Of a stretch of 64,000 nt of DNA, positions 18,665 through 27,214 are shown piece by piece (within the stretch, counting starts at the first letter, position 1; every line of letters starts with the position of its first letter). A program made the position numbers and the translations under genes. The stretch comes from a virus, in the IMG/VR virus record IMGVR_UViG_3300021180_000005, positions 39,650 to 103,649 of that record. The stretch is one strand, 5' to 3'. The notes beneath the pieces are model-generated. The model ran no database searches. It was not told the origin of the DNA and was given only the letters and a program-made list of their open reading frames with translations.

Positions 18665-19507
18665 TTACTTCTTTTCCATAGGCAGTTGAGGCGATGGCTG
18701 AGTCATAGTTTGTTTTGGGGCGTATTTCAAGTTCTCCGTAGCTTCAAAAGCTTGTGCCCTAGAACGTACACCTGCCTTAATTGCAGAATCCCAGTCTCCA
18801 ACGCACAGCCCACCACCTTCAAGAGCGTGGAACGGTGCTCCAACTTTGGCAGGTTGGCCACAACGTGGGCAACTGTCTAGGTGGACCTCGCGTTTATGCC
18901 AGTTAAAAGTTTCGTGAAAGTATTCAGCCGCTGCGTGATGCGCCGGGGTTAACATTGCTGATAGTGACGCAGGATTAGAAGTCTCTACTGCACGTGCTTC
19001 TGTAAGAAGTCCACGGTAATGCTGTTCTAACCTACGTGTAGCAGCGGCTAGCTCTGTCTCATTAGGCTTCTCGTTGGTAGACCAGAATACTCCCAGTCTT
19101 CCTAGATTTTGACCAACAGAGAAACTATTGGTAATGACTGCGTCTTGGTCTAAAGAAAGATTGTCAGGATTGACAATGTCCATAGCCATGCGACGACCAT
19201 CGATAACAACAATATCGATATCGTTTGAGTCTACATTTCCCTTTGGGAACTTAAAAGGAGAAGGTAGTGAGGTAACTACGGCGTACTTTTCCCCTTCCTT
19301 ACGTGCCGGAATGATCATCTCTTTGATCAGCGGTAGGCGGGAAATCTTATATTCTTGCTTTGCGATGTTGAATAGATATACAAAAAAATCTGCTGGGCGA
19401 CTAAGCATATAGTCGGCAGTAGAAAAGTTCCAATCAATATTGTTGGCTCTAGTCATACCGTCGCTTAGGTCTGGTCGTCCCTGAGGTCTGCTGCATGTTG
19501 CTTCCAT
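18665..19507 (-). CDS. Virion-block protein with zinc-ribbon-like motif
   Basis: 280 residues. The N-terminal two thirds mix beta and alpha (STADYMLSRPADFFVYLFNIA, DIDIVVIDGRRMAMDIV); a CPRCGQPAKVGAP zinc knuckle lies near residue 215, followed by CVGDWD. The C-terminal 20 residues are low-complexity (TMTQPSPQLPMEKK). Position between capsid-side and tail-side genes suggests a structural or assembly function. No family recognised. Confidence 0.55.
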   Translation of the reverse strand: MEATCSRPQGRPDLSDGMTRANNIDWNFSTADYMLSRPADFFVYLFNIAKQEYKISRLPLIKEMIIPARKEGEKYAVVTSLPSPFKFPKGNVDSNDIDIVVIDGRRMAMDIVNPDNLSLDQDAVITNSFSVGQNLGRLGVFWSTNEKPNETELAAATRRLEQHYRGLLTEARAVETSNPASLSAMLTPAHHAAAEYFHETFNWHKREVHLDSCPRCGQPAKVGAPFHALEGGGLCVGDWDSAIKAGVRSRAQAFEATENLKYAPKQTMTQPSPQLPMEKK

Positions 19508-19548
19508 TTGTTACTCCTTGAGTCTTCTGAGTTTGTAATTCTTAGTTG

Positions 19549-20280
19549 TTAAACAGGGTTGGTATGTGCTGATAATCCACGTCCGAGTTTACTTGCCGTG
19601 GTCATCATTTTATTCCAATTCCTTTGCATAGCTTCTATTTTTTTGTCAATCAGCGCAGTACGACACCCTTGACGCTGATAAGATACAGGATTTCCCTTAA
19701 ATGGTACTGCGTTGCTTCTCATAACGTCTTCTATCATGGCAATATCTGCTTTATCTTCTCTTTCTTTCAAATCTGCCATAACGGCCTTGGTTTTTTCCCA
19801 ACTGATGTCTTTAGCCGCCACTATGATAGGAACCACTGTGTCTAGAAGGAACGTATTGAGAGGCATCATCTCAAATAAGAGCTTGCCGTTTCTCATTTCA
19901 CTCCAACGTAAATTGTAAAGCATTTGATAACGTCCACTGTATGGGTACTCACCTAGTATCTGCAAACCGGAATCTTCATCAAAGTTTTGTATATAATAAA
20001 TTTCCGGTGTACCATACTCCAACGCGTCGTGCCATTGTAAAAGTGCCCAGCAGGGAACTCCTCCCCCTATGAGAAGGTCTCGGTACCCTGTATAACCTAT
20101 CTGGTCTTCTCCAGCCCATGCACCTCCTGCTCTGTACATAGACCGTGGGTCTCCACCTTGCGACCAAACCAGTAAAAAGTTTGGATCATCATAGCGGTTA
20201 ACCCCACCAATAGCCGTGAGTCTTTCTTGAAATTCTTCAGGGCATAAATTCTGCTGGTAACTAGCTGTTAGACTGGGCAT
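19549..20280 (-). CDS. Virion-block protein, unknown
   Basis: 243 residues, soluble. The first half is rich in Trp, Tyr and Gly (FLLVWSQGGDPRSMYRAGGAWAG, PCWALLQWHDALEYG); the second half is helical and charged. It overlaps the upstream small gene by 20 nt, so the two are probably coupled. A neck or tail-completion function fits its place in the order capsid to tail, but the sequence alone does not prove it. Confidence 0.55.
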   Translation of the reverse strand: MPSLTASYQQNLCPEEFQERLTAIGGVNRYDDPNFLLVWSQGGDPRSMYRAGGAWAGEDQIGYTGYRDLLIGGGVPCWALLQWHDALEYGTPEIYYIQNFDEDSGLQILGEYPYSGRYQMLYNLRWSEMRNGKLLFEMMPLNTFLLDTVVPIIVAAKDISWEKTKAVMADLKEREDKADIAMIEDVMRSNAVPFKGNPVSYQRQGCRTALIDKKIEAMQRNWNKMMTTASKLGRGLSAHTNPV

Positions 20281-20545
20281 TATTCATTGCCTCTCGCTGT
20301 GCTTGTACTTGCGCTTTTTTCACTTCTACATACACGTCAATTTCCTGACGATCTGTAATTCCTAGTTTCTTTTCTAGGATGAAGTTAAGCAGTAACGCTG
20401 CAGTGTCTGCCATGCCCATAAGCTCATTGTCATTAGAAGCTAGCTTCATAAACAACGTGTGTGCCTCACGTCTGGACATAGGAGCATCCCAGTACTTATC
20501 GTAAGGTTGTTGAATCGGTGAATCTGAACTTATGATCTGAGTCAT
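20261..20545 (-). CDS. Small helical virion-block protein, unknown
   Basis: 94 residues, mainly helical (SRREAHTLFMKLASND, TAALLLNFILEKKLGI, VKKAQVQAQREAMNNAQ). Its ATG overlaps the stop of the inserted endonuclease gene (ATGA, 20542-20545), and its end overlaps the next gene by 20 nt, so it belongs to one translational chain. No family recognised. Confidence 0.55.
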   Translation of the reverse strand: MTQIISSDSPIQQPYDKYWDAPMSRREAHTLFMKLASNDNELMGMADTAALLLNFILEKKLGITDRQEIDVYVEVKKAQVQAQREAMNNAQSNS

Positions 20546-20949
20546 TTGTTCCTTTCAATATAATCAGCTACTTTTCTCATCCTATCAGGATTGTCATTGA
20601 ACAAGCCCATACCTCTGTTGCATTTAGTATGTACTATACCTCTTATTTTACCTGTCAAGTGGTCATGGTCTACTGGAGGGAATCTATCGCCGTTTTCTTT
20701 CTCAGGTAGAGGTTCTTCGCAGGCTGCGCATAACCCTTTCTGCTCTTTCCATCTTTGTGCATATTGCTCTGGTGTTAATCCAAAGCTACTTTTTAATGAG
20801 CTTTTTCTATGGGATTCTATGGTTTTTTCTGGATTTCTATTTCGCCATTCCTTAGTATGTGTGTTCTTGCACTCTAAGCAAACTAATCTCCCACCCTGTT
20901 GCACCTTAACATGACCCTGTGGACATGTAGATGTACTTGGCCTACCCAT
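20542..20949 (-). CDS. Endonuclease VII-family homing endonuclease
   Basis: 135 residues. It matches recombination endonuclease VII-type HNH proteins: LTPEQYAQRWKEQKGLCAAC, VDHDHLTGKIRGI (HNH His-Asp core) and CNRGMGLFNDNPDRMRKVADYI. N-terminal CPQGH and CLECK add a zinc site. It overlaps both neighbours (8 nt and 4 nt), so it is inserted between the GroES-like gene and the next structural gene. Unlike seven other minus-strand copies it has no pseudoknot leader. Confidence 0.85.
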   Translation of the reverse strand: MGRPSTSTCPQGHVKVQQGGRLVCLECKNTHTKEWRNRNPEKTIESHRKSSLKSSFGLTPEQYAQRWKEQKGLCAACEEPLPEKENGDRFPPVDHDHLTGKIRGIVHTKCNRGMGLFNDNPDRMRKVADYIERNK

Positions 20950-21580
20950 TGCTACTTTCCAATCCTTCTTCTGCGGTGTTTTCTCTTTCTACCATACGTA
21001 TGTCCTGTACACGTACCACGCGTAAGCCTTCTGGGTCTGGTTCATAGTTCATTTGCACTGAATCACAGAGTACTTCTACTTTTTTCTCATCCATAATGAA
21101 TACCTCTGAGTTGTAATCACCATAGGTAACACGATCTCCTACACGTACCACATCTCTCATGGGTATTTTCTGTCCACCAAGGATTACGAATTGTCCGACT
21201 GCAAGCACAATACCTACATTAGAGTGCTGTCTGTACTTCGCAGCAATGACAAGTCCTGTCTTTGTGTTTAGAACGCTGCCATCTTCCATGATCTTCATGT
21301 CTGAGTTTTCTGCACATCTCTTAATCAGTACACGGTCAAGAATAGGTGATCCCGAAGCATAGGTCTTATCTGGGTATTTCTTTGGCGCTAATGGAGCTTC
21401 TTTAACCTCTGTAGATAACCAATTAGTACGCCTATCAATGACTGTTATACCTGAACCAAGTTCTTGTGGTTCTTCTGGTGCTACATTTCGTAGTTCAATC
21501 GGATCGTTTACTGTGCTTCCACCTGCTGAAAACTGTGCACTGCGTGCGCCCCTAGCTAGGGAATCGCCTCCGTTTAACAT
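20942..21580 (-). CDS. GroES-like co-chaperonin
   Basis: 212 residues. Residues about 80-196 follow the Cpn10/GroES fold: ILDRVLIKR, then a shortened mobile-loop region, VGIVLAVGQFVILGGQKIP, RVGDRVTYGDYNSEVFIM and a final VRVQDI strand. The first 75 residues are an extra, disordered-looking extension. Phage co-chaperonins such as T4 gp31 fold capsid protein with host GroEL; here the gene lies in the capsid block just downstream of the major capsid gene, which fits. GACTCAGGAG precedes the start. Confidence 0.7.
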   Translation of the reverse strand: MLNGGDSLARGARSAQFSAGGSTVNDPIELRNVAPEEPQELGSGITVIDRRTNWLSTEVKEAPLAPKKYPDKTYASGSPILDRVLIKRCAENSDMKIMEDGSVLNTKTGLVIAAKYRQHSNVGIVLAVGQFVILGGQKIPMRDVVRVGDRVTYGDYNSEVFIMDEKKVEVLCDSVQMNYEPDPEGLRVVRVQDIRMVERENTAEEGLESSNG

Positions 21581-21624
21581 GATTGAGTCTCCTGAGTCTT
21601 TTAATGTAATACTACCCCGGCTAT

Positions 21625-21656
21625 CCAGTCTCGGCGTGTTTGCGCAAGGAGACTGG
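21625..21656. repeat. 8-bp hairpin in the intergenic gap
   Basis: CCAGTCTC (21625-21632) and GAGACTGG (21649-21656) pair perfectly around a 16-nt loop. It lies in the 169-nt gap between the 21750 gene and the GroES-like gene and is not followed by a T-run. Leader structure or processing site are possible. Confidence 0.35.
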
Positions 21657-21708
21657 GGCCGAGGTTATGCCTGCACTAGGCGCAAACCTACGCAGGACAA
21701 AGTTGTGC

Positions 21709-21742
21709 AAAACAAAAGGCCCTGCGAGGTTTAGCAGAGCCT
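21709..21742 (-). terminator. Intrinsic terminator after the 21750-21962 gene
   Basis: On the minus strand GGCTCTGC and GCAGGGCC form an 8-bp stem (one G-U pair) with an 8-nt loop, followed by TTTTGTTTT. It sits just past the stop of the small membrane-protein gene, so it should end transcripts from the capsid region before the GroES-like gene. Confidence 0.7.
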
Positions 21743-21749
21743 GTGAATC

Positions 21750-21962
21750 TTAAACCAATTTTGCCAACTCCGCTTTAGCTGCGGCGACTACCTTAACCGC
21801 ATCCGCGATGATCAACGGGTTAAGCTTATTAAGGTCCGTTACAATGGCCGCTTCTACTATTGGCGCTTCCTTCACAAACGCAGCCTTAATCTTTCGTCCA
21901 ATGCTAGGCGTAAACGCACCTACTACGTATGCTGCTACGCCACCTGCAATGAGTTCTACCAT
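21750..21962 (-). CDS. Small membrane-associated protein, unknown
   Basis: 70 residues from the ATG at 21962, chosen because GGAGG lies seven nt upstream. A hydrophobic N-terminal helix (MVELIAGGVAAYVVGAF) is followed by an amphipathic Ala/Lys-rich region (ADAVKVVAAAKAELAKL). It could be a minor virion, lysis or membrane-perturbing protein; no family recognised. A strong terminator follows it. Confidence 0.5.
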   Translation of the reverse strand: MVELIAGGVAAYVVGAFTPSIGRKIKAAFVKEAPIVEAAIVTDLNKLNPLIIADAVKVVAAAKAELAKLV

Positions 21963-21988
21963 ACAATTACCTCCACGGGGGTTAAAGG

Positions 21989-22501
21989 TTACTGAGTACT
22001 GTTGTGTTTCTGAGTCCAAAATCTAAGGTATTGCATTGCCCGGTCAAGCCATGTACCGGGGATGGGTGTGAAATCTCCCTGAGCTAGTAGTATTTCTAAA
22101 TTACCCAGCTTATGGTTGCACTCCCAACACAATAATCCACGAAGGCATTTTCCACATGACACTTTTCTATCACAACATGAATGTTCGTGGTCAATGTGCA
22201 ATCTTACGTGAAAACCTGTACCCTCAGTTGCTGGGCACAATGCACAGTGTCCTTCTTGCAACTTTAACTTATCTTCGTAGTAATTTTTAGGAGCATGGTG
22301 CTTTCTGGCATTGCCATACTTTTTATAAAGAGACTTATCGCGCTCTTTTGCTCCTTCTCTGCACACCTTACAGCCTTTGTTAAATCTTGAATCCTCTTCA
22401 AATGTTTTGTGGAACCCACACCACTTCAGACCTTTATCTTTTGCTTCTCTGTACGCCTCTGTAGTGATGCCATATTTATATAGTCGTGCTTGTCTTCTCA
22501 T
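21989..22501 (-). CDS. Endonuclease VII-family homing endonuclease
   Basis: 170 residues. The C-terminal half is a clear endonuclease VII-type HNH domain: GHCALCPATEG, LHIDHEHSCC, CLRGLLCWECNHKLGNLE and a final helical region. Extra Cys in the N-terminal part (CGFHKTF, CKVCREG) form another zinc site. It has its own consensus promoter (22591-22619) and a pseudoknot leader (22512-22547). It lies just downstream of the major capsid gene. Confidence 0.85.
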   Translation of the reverse strand: MRRQARLYKYGITTEAYREAKDKGLKWCGFHKTFEEDSRFNKGCKVCREGAKERDKSLYKKYGNARKHHAPKNYYEDKLKLQEGHCALCPATEGTGFHVRLHIDHEHSCCDRKVSCGKCLRGLLCWECNHKLGNLEILLAQGDFTPIPGTWLDRAMQYLRFWTQKHNSTQ

Positions 22502-22511
22502 TTTCTCTCCT

Positions 22512-22547
22512 CTGCAAAGGTCAAGCAGGGCCTGTTGCAGCAGGCCC
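22512..22547 (-). promoter_or_regulatory. SD-sequestering pseudoknot, copy 2
   Basis: Minus-strand RNA: stem GGGCCTG/CAGGCCC (22541-22547 with 22528-22534), loop CTGCAA (22535-22540), complementary to TTGCAG (22512-22517), which directly precedes AGGAG of the 21989-22501 gene. The 15-mer TGGGTAATTAGTCCA (plus strand, 22559-22573) just upstream is repeated before copy 5. Confidence 0.7.
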
Positions 22548-22590
22548 CACTCTAGTACTGGGTAATTAGTCCAGCAATCTTTACTTCAAT

Positions 22591-22619
22591 AGTATAGCAC
22601 AAGACGTGTAGAGCGTCAA
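22591..22619 (-). promoter_or_regulatory. Sigma70-type promoter for the 21989-22501 endonuclease
   Basis: Minus strand: TTGACG (22614-22619), 17-bp spacer, TATACT (22591-22596). Near-consensus and placed just before the pseudoknot leader, so the endonuclease has its own transcript independent of the capsid operon. Confidence 0.75.
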
Positions 22620-22677
22620 GTGCTACACTAAGGGATGTCAGGTCTCTACACCAAGACATCAAACTTCTAAATCACGA

Positions 22678-23581
22678 TTAGATCGTGGGAACAGCAGCGT
22701 TCTGTACATAAAGTCCAGCACGAGGGGCGCTATTTGCTAAGTTGAAGCACGTATTATAGGCAAACATATGGCTGGTCAAATACGTTCCGTTCGTGGTACC
22801 CACGTCAGGTACGGGTGCAACCACATTGCCGCCGCCGAAGTCATAAAGCTCCAGAGGAGAAAGCTCGCCAATGTACCAATTCTCCATGATTAGGAGGTCC
22901 ATACGCGATGCAGTTGCTGTGGCAGACTTGTGGTACTTACGTCCACCGAACGTGTCCGAGAAATAACGCTTGGACATGTCCAGAGTCTTCTCGCCCTTAA
23001 CTTCCTGAGCGTTTACGATCTGAACGTTGTACATCAAGTTACTCTGTGCAAATGCCTGCTCAAGAGGACCATACCAAATGCCGCTCTTTAGCGACTCTGC
23101 ATCTGGACCGAGTGCTCGTGTCAACAGTACTTCTGCACGTTGCGCGATTCCGGGGGTAATTGCTGCGCCGTTCAGGTTAATGGTTGGCGTGCTAAGACGA
23201 CCGGGGTACGCGTTGCGGTTCAGCCCACCGATGGTTCCAGTGTTGCTGTTAACATCCCAAGCCTTAATACCTAGGATGGAGTTTCCGCTGCCGTACGATG
23301 CACCAGCTACGACGATGTAATCGGTAACAACTACGTCAGAAGGTAGAACGGTGCTGAAATATAGAGTGTTGCTAGGGCCATCAGAGTAGCTGATAGTTGC
23401 CTGTGTAACACCACCAGTACGTTGGACTCCACCTGTGCTGTAGAACTTTACGACCTGTTGATCGGTAAAGGCTACTGCAACGTTGATACCAGCAATGCTA
23501 GCAGTCTGGGAAGCGGGTGATCCGCCGCTCAGTACAATGGTAGCTGTTGCAGGAATCTGGTCGATCATCAAATATGTTGCG
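22678..23581 (-). CDS. Major capsid protein, exon 2 (C-terminal part)
   Basis: About 300 codons completing the capsid protein begun in exon 1 (24245-24705). The frame is already open at ATYLMIDQIPATATIVLSGG, with no proper ribosome binding site, as expected for a 3' exon. It contains beta-rich capsid-type segments and ends NAAVPTI. Joined after the T at 24245 the two exons give an unbroken frame of 455 codons including stop. The assignment as major capsid protein follows from position directly after the scaffold and a small decoration-like gene, plus size and the intron location. Confidence 0.75.
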
Positions 23582-24244
23582 CCGTTTCGTTTGTATAAAC
23601 GGCTCTCGTAATTACTTACGAGTTCAGACTATATCATACCTTTACGGTTCAACTGTACAAGTTGATCTCTTAGTTCTTGTCTCTTTTGGTGAGCCTCAAT
23701 GTATATAGGACTGTCTGTAGTCAGCTTCAATCCCTGCTGACATCCATTTCTTCCTTCGTATACCCGCTCAAACTCTAAACCAATAAGAGCCTGCCGCTTC
23801 TTTATCACTAGATAAGGAAGCATTGTTTCAAGAACTGCTATTCGATTGTTCTTACCTTTAGGCATCCATGCGTATTGTGTTTTGCAGTTGTTCTTGTTTT
23901 TAGAGCAACTAACAGAGTACATACCACCAAAATTACTAATCAACCACTGCATCAACTCTAGGTTGGTGTTTGCTATCTTCACGTTCATCTGGAAGATGGT
24001 TGTGTTGTTTTTGTTGTGGCTAGTACTGATACAAACGGTGCCTTCACCATCGAACAGCCCAGCCAGATACGACCAGTGCGTTTCATTTGAGTTTTTCATA
24101 AAAGTTGTAGTGCTTCGGTCTCACTTGAGACCTACTCCCTTGCGGGATAGTCGTTACACCTTCCTCAGTTCCGAGGAGCGGCTCGGTATTGTCTGATATA
24201 CGATTCTATTATATCAGGTTTCCACCGAATTCTCTACATTTTAC
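23582..24244 (-). mobile_element. Group I intron in the major capsid gene
   Basis: The capsid reading frame is cut by about 660 nt with group I hallmarks on the minus strand: GACAATACCGAGCC (P4/Q-type core) near 24180, GTGTAACGACTA (P7-type) near 24155, and GATATAGTCTGAAC (S-type, P7 3' strand) near 23630. An LAGLIDADG gene sits between the last two. The splice points given keep the frame and leave a terminal G; a two-nt alternative (24242 to 23583) also keeps it. Such introns home into conserved capsid genes. Confidence 0.75.
23629..24099 (-). CDS. LAGLIDADG homing endonuclease (intron-encoded)
   Basis: 156 residues with one clear LAGLIDADG helix (YLAGLFDGEGTVCIS, residues about 11-25) and a later helix-strand repeat (LETMLPYLVIKKRQALIGLEF), the usual arrangement of a single-motif LAGLIDADG enzyme that works as a homodimer. 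It lies inside the peripheral region of the group I intron and would cut intronless capsid alleles. The stop codon overlaps the downstream S-type intron core. Confidence 0.85.
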   Translation of the reverse strand: MKNSNETHWSYLAGLFDGEGTVCISTSHNKNNTTIFQMNVKIANTNLELMQWLISNFGGMYSVSCSKNKNNCKTQYAWMPKGKNNRIAVLETMLPYLVIKKRQALIGLEFERVYEGRNGCQQGLKLTTDSPIYIEAHQKRQELRDQLVQLNRKGMI

Positions 24245-24705
24245 ACGGGCAGATTTTGTTTACCCGTGCCATCACTGTTGATCAAACCTTCGATACCCTG
24301 CATTGCTGCATCCAAAGAGTTCTTCATTTCCTGTGCTTTGACAGCGAAGAGACCCTTCTGCTTGGAATCTGTGGAAGCCTGAGCTAGCCAAGAGATTTCG
24401 CAAACGTTGAACAGGTATACTGGGGCCAGAGCGAAGGAAGCCCATTGTGAACCGCTGCCACGTAGCATGCTATCTGCGTTGCCAGTGCCTTGTGAAATTG
24501 CCGCACCAGCCTGTACCCGGAAAGGTACGCGGAATGATGCACGTTGTGTCCCGCCAGCGTTCGACTGGTTGGATACAGGAATCTTTGTTGCTTCAGCCTT
24601 GAACATGCTGTATGCGGTAGTTCCGTGGAAAACTAGATCGGGAATTTCCTTAGCAAACGCATCAAGTTCAACTGCTTCTACTGCTGCTTCTAAAAGTGCT
24701 GCCAT
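24245..24705 (-). CDS. Major capsid protein, exon 1 (N-terminal part)
   Basis: About 153 codons before the intron. It starts MAALLEAAVEAVELDAFAK and contains FHGTTAYSMFKAEATKI and a conserved-looking GTQRASFRVPFRVQAG segment. Read on without splicing it would stop at once in the intron (LPV then TAA), so the real product needs the downstream exon. It lies 260 nt after a small decoration-like gene. A long leader without obvious genes separates them. Confidence 0.75.
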
Positions 24706-24965
24706 ACTAACCTGCTATACTACTAAAAGTCTCTCGTAAAATAGTGTAACCTCTGAGCGAGTTCTACTGAGACTGTTCCGCTGAGTCGTTCATTGCGTTT
24801 GTGCTACAGCAATTCTTGGTGTGCCCATATTTAAGGTGTTGTCGCCACCATCACACTTTAGAACTGACGTTGAGATGTAACTCCGTGACCGCCTTGTTAT
24901 ACGCTAGCAACAGGCCTTATGTTTCTTCAGGCAGTCGCGGAGGCACATCTCTGTGCCTTCTTTTA
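24706..24965 (-). other. Leader region before the major capsid gene, no gene seen
   Basis: 260 nt with only trivially short reading frames. A hairpin AGGCAC/GTGCCT near 24941-24958 is followed on the plus strand by TTCTTTTATTA; on the minus strand, the transcribed one, there is no T-run after it. A long leader with possible promoter elements for strong capsid expression is likely, but I cannot place a convincing promoter. Confidence 0.4.
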
Positions 24966-25163
24966 TTACAATGTCTGCGTTGAGGCTGCTATATCCTGAG
25001 CCTGAACGTTCACAACAAGTCCAGAGCCTGAAAGGGTAACTGGAATCAGTGTGGTTGGTCCGCTGTTAGTTGGAACGGTTCCTAATGTTCCAACGATTGT
25101 TGCGGCATCTCCAGTATTAACTGGTTTGCCGTCTCTGCTATTTGGTCCTGAATTTGTTGACAT
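24966..25163 (-). CDS. Small decoration-like protein, unknown
   Basis: 65 residues, no membrane segment. Low-complexity N-terminus (STNSGPNSRDGKPVNTGDA) and beta-type C-terminus (TLIPVTLSGSGLVVNVQAQDI). It sits between scaffold and major capsid genes, the usual place for capsid decoration or stabilisation proteins. Function inferred from context. Confidence 0.5.
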   Translation of the reverse strand: MSTNSGPNSRDGKPVNTGDAATIVGTLGTVPTNSGPTTLIPVTLSGSGLVVNVQAQDIAASTQTL

Positions 25164-25182
25164 ACTTTATTCCTCTTTTAGT

Positions 25183-26685
25183 TTACTTTCTCCAAGTCAC
25201 AAATTTTACCGATTTGCCATCTGGAGTTTTTACGAATCCCCGACCAGTTATTTGCAACGTAATCAGATCAGAAGATGTATAATCCTTACCACCTACTTTA
25301 ATAGGATCACGCACAAGGTTCGTGGGACGACTAGCAACATAAATAGGCTTTCCTGTGTTTACCGATTGTGTTGCTGCTTTTGCCGCTGTTTCTTTCTTCA
25401 CCGTAGCTGCGGCTGCTTTACCAGCTGCTGAGCCACCCTTGGCGTAATTAGGGTAGCGTGCTTGAATAGTCTTTGTAACTACATCAGTGGCGATAGAGTT
25501 TAACTTGGCTTCGTGGTATTGTACAATCTTTGCGCGATCTGGAGTTTTCTGCTTCCACATTGCGCTCATTTGTGTCTGATATGCATTATCTGCTTTTAGG
25601 GCTGCATACAGACGTTCCTTAATTCCGTTTCCTAAATCAACTTTGGTCTCATATGGGAAATCTTTGAAGAAAGGCATCTTCAAGAATCCACCTAAAACCT
25701 TACCTAAAGATACGTTATTTTTCTTTTCGCACTCTTCGGCTACTCCAGTTTCAAACTTTGTGCGATCTTCCGCTGCTGAGTCTGCTTTGGTCTTCTCGAA
25801 TGCAGCTTTTTCTGCTAAGAACTTCTTACGCTCTGGAGTTTCCGTAGGGGTAGTAGTTCTTGTCTTTGCATCGTTGCTCAAATCGTTGTACCAGTCAGTA
25901 ATGCTCTTAACTAGACTAGTAATCTTAGCAACATTTGGTACTACTTCTCCCTTTTCGTTCTTCTCTACAAGGGCTGCATTGAACTGACTAACGAAGGAAT
26001 CCATGTGGACTTCCTTCAGTGCGTTTGCAACTACAGGAATAGTGGTATTATAAAATGCATCTACATCATGTACCTTCAACTTCTCCAAAAGAGAAGGTGC
26101 CAATTCACCCAGTGCTTCGGGATGACCGTTAGCCTTAAGGTCCTCAATAACGTTGTCCCAAATCTTACTATCTGCTGCGTAGAGCATCTCATCTACAGCA
26201 GCAACCGAGTCTAACGCCTCCTGCATTTTCTGGTAGCCTTCGGGTCCACCGATTGTGTCGATAAACGCCTTGGCTTCCTGCATCTCTGAGACGCCTTTAG
26301 GGAAAATTTGTTTTGCAGCCGACCAACGTTCAAATGCTCCGTGAAGTTCTTTAACTACAGAAGCATTCTTGGGGTCCGCATCTCGCATTGCTTTAAGCGC
26401 AGATCGCACATTTGCAGGTGTTGCATCTTTTAGTTTATCTGTTGCTTTTTCAGAAGCCTCGGTTTTAAACTTTTCCTGTTCTTCAGGTGTTTTGTCTGTA
26501 CCATCGGCATTCTTTGTTTCGGTCTCTACTCCCTCGGTAGTTTCCTCTACAGGTTTATCTTCTGTTGCCTCTTCTGTTGAGTCTACGGCAGGTGTTTCAA
26601 CTACGGTTGAGTCTACTGTGGTTTCTGGTTCTGCTACTGCTGTGGATGTATCCGCAATTGCGAAGTCCACCATTTCTTCGGACAT
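25183..26685 (-). CDS. Capsid scaffold protein candidate
   Basis: 500 residues, highly charged and helical. The first 90 residues are Glu/Thr/Val-rich and disordered; the middle has coiled-coil stretches (KFLAEKAAFEKTKADSAAEDR); an Ala/Lys-rich linker (GKAAAATVKKETAAKAATQ) precedes a small basic C-terminal domain (ITGRGFVKTPDGKSVKFV) that could bind coat protein. Position between portal and capsid genes is that of scaffolding proteins. No protease motif is visible. GACTCAAATG with an upstream ACTCAGGAG marks the start. Confidence 0.7.
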   Translation of the reverse strand: MSEEMVDFAIADTSTAVAEPETTVDSTVVETPAVDSTEEATEDKPVEETTEGVETETKNADGTDKTPEEQEKFKTEASEKATDKLKDATPANVRSALKAMRDADPKNASVVKELHGAFERWSAAKQIFPKGVSEMQEAKAFIDTIGGPEGYQKMQEALDSVAAVDEMLYAADSKIWDNVIEDLKANGHPEALGELAPSLLEKLKVHDVDAFYNTTIPVVANALKEVHMDSFVSQFNAALVEKNEKGEVVPNVAKITSLVKSITDWYNDLSNDAKTRTTTPTETPERKKFLAEKAAFEKTKADSAAEDRTKFETGVAEECEKKNNVSLGKVLGGFLKMPFFKDFPYETKVDLGNGIKERLYAALKADNAYQTQMSAMWKQKTPDRAKIVQYHEAKLNSIATDVVTKTIQARYPNYAKGGSAAGKAAAATVKKETAAKAATQSVNTGKPIYVASRPTNLVRDPIKVGGKDYTSSDLITLQITGRGFVKTPDGKSVKFVTWRK

Positions 26686-26699
26686 TTGAGTCTCCTGAG

Positions 26700-27134
26700 T
26701 TATTTCTGAGTCTTGTACTTCTCTATATAGTCTGCGGCCATTCTGAGTATAGTAGGGTTGTCTTGAAAAAGTCCTAAAGCATGGTTACAAGAAGAACACA
26801 ACAATCCACGAGGAACCGGAGGCACAATGTGCTCATGGTCAGCATGCGGAGTATTAGTGAACTCTCTAGTGCATATTGCACAGCGATTATTCTGTTCTAT
26901 CTTTGCTTTTTCTATAGACTCCTGAGTCCATCCAATTTTAAGTAAACGTCTATTTTGTTTTCTTTTATAGAGTTCGACTTTGTTTTCTTTCCAGTACTTC
27001 TTGTGGAGTCTACTTTTGGCTTCACCTTGGTATGTAGCTTCATAACACGACCTACATAAACCTTTGGCATGGTGTTTTCTCTCAGGATGACACGTGTTCA
27101 CCTTGAGTTTTCTTACAAAAATTCCTTTTGGCAT
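26700..27134 (-). CDS. Endonuclease VII-family homing endonuclease
   Basis: 144 residues from the ATG at 27134 (GGAAGG upstream). HNH core: NNRCAICTREFTNTPHADHEHI, RGLLCSSCNHALGLFQDNPTIL and a final helix ADYIEKYK. An N-terminal CHPERKHHAKGLCRSCYE zinc motif precedes it. It sits between the portal and scaffold genes and has a pseudoknot leader (27144-27187). Confidence 0.85.
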   Translation of the reverse strand: MPKGIFVRKLKVNTCHPERKHHAKGLCRSCYEATYQGEAKSRLHKKYWKENKVELYKRKQNRRLLKIGWTQESIEKAKIEQNNRCAICTREFTNTPHADHEHIVPPVPRGLLCSSCNHALGLFQDNPTILRMAADYIEKYKTQK

Positions 27135-27143
27135 TTCTTCCTT

Positions 27144-27187
27144 CCTAATCAAGTTCGTACGGGGAGAGGATTAGGCTCTCCCCGTAC
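27144..27187 (-). promoter_or_regulatory. SD-sequestering pseudoknot, copy 3
   Basis: Minus-strand RNA: a 12-bp stem, GTACGGGGAGAG/CTCTCCCCGTAC (27176-27187 with 27157-27168), loop CCTAATC (27169-27175), complementary to GATTAGG (27144-27150), which abuts AAGGAAG before the ATG at 27134. It has the longest stem of the seven copies. Confidence 0.7.
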
Positions 27188-27214
27188 TAGCTCAAGGGAG
27201 CTACCCTTGAGATT

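Noticed and set aside
24937-24965. Hairpin with T-rich flank before the capsid gene as terminator
   Set aside because: The T-run follows only on the plus strand, which is not the transcribed strand here.
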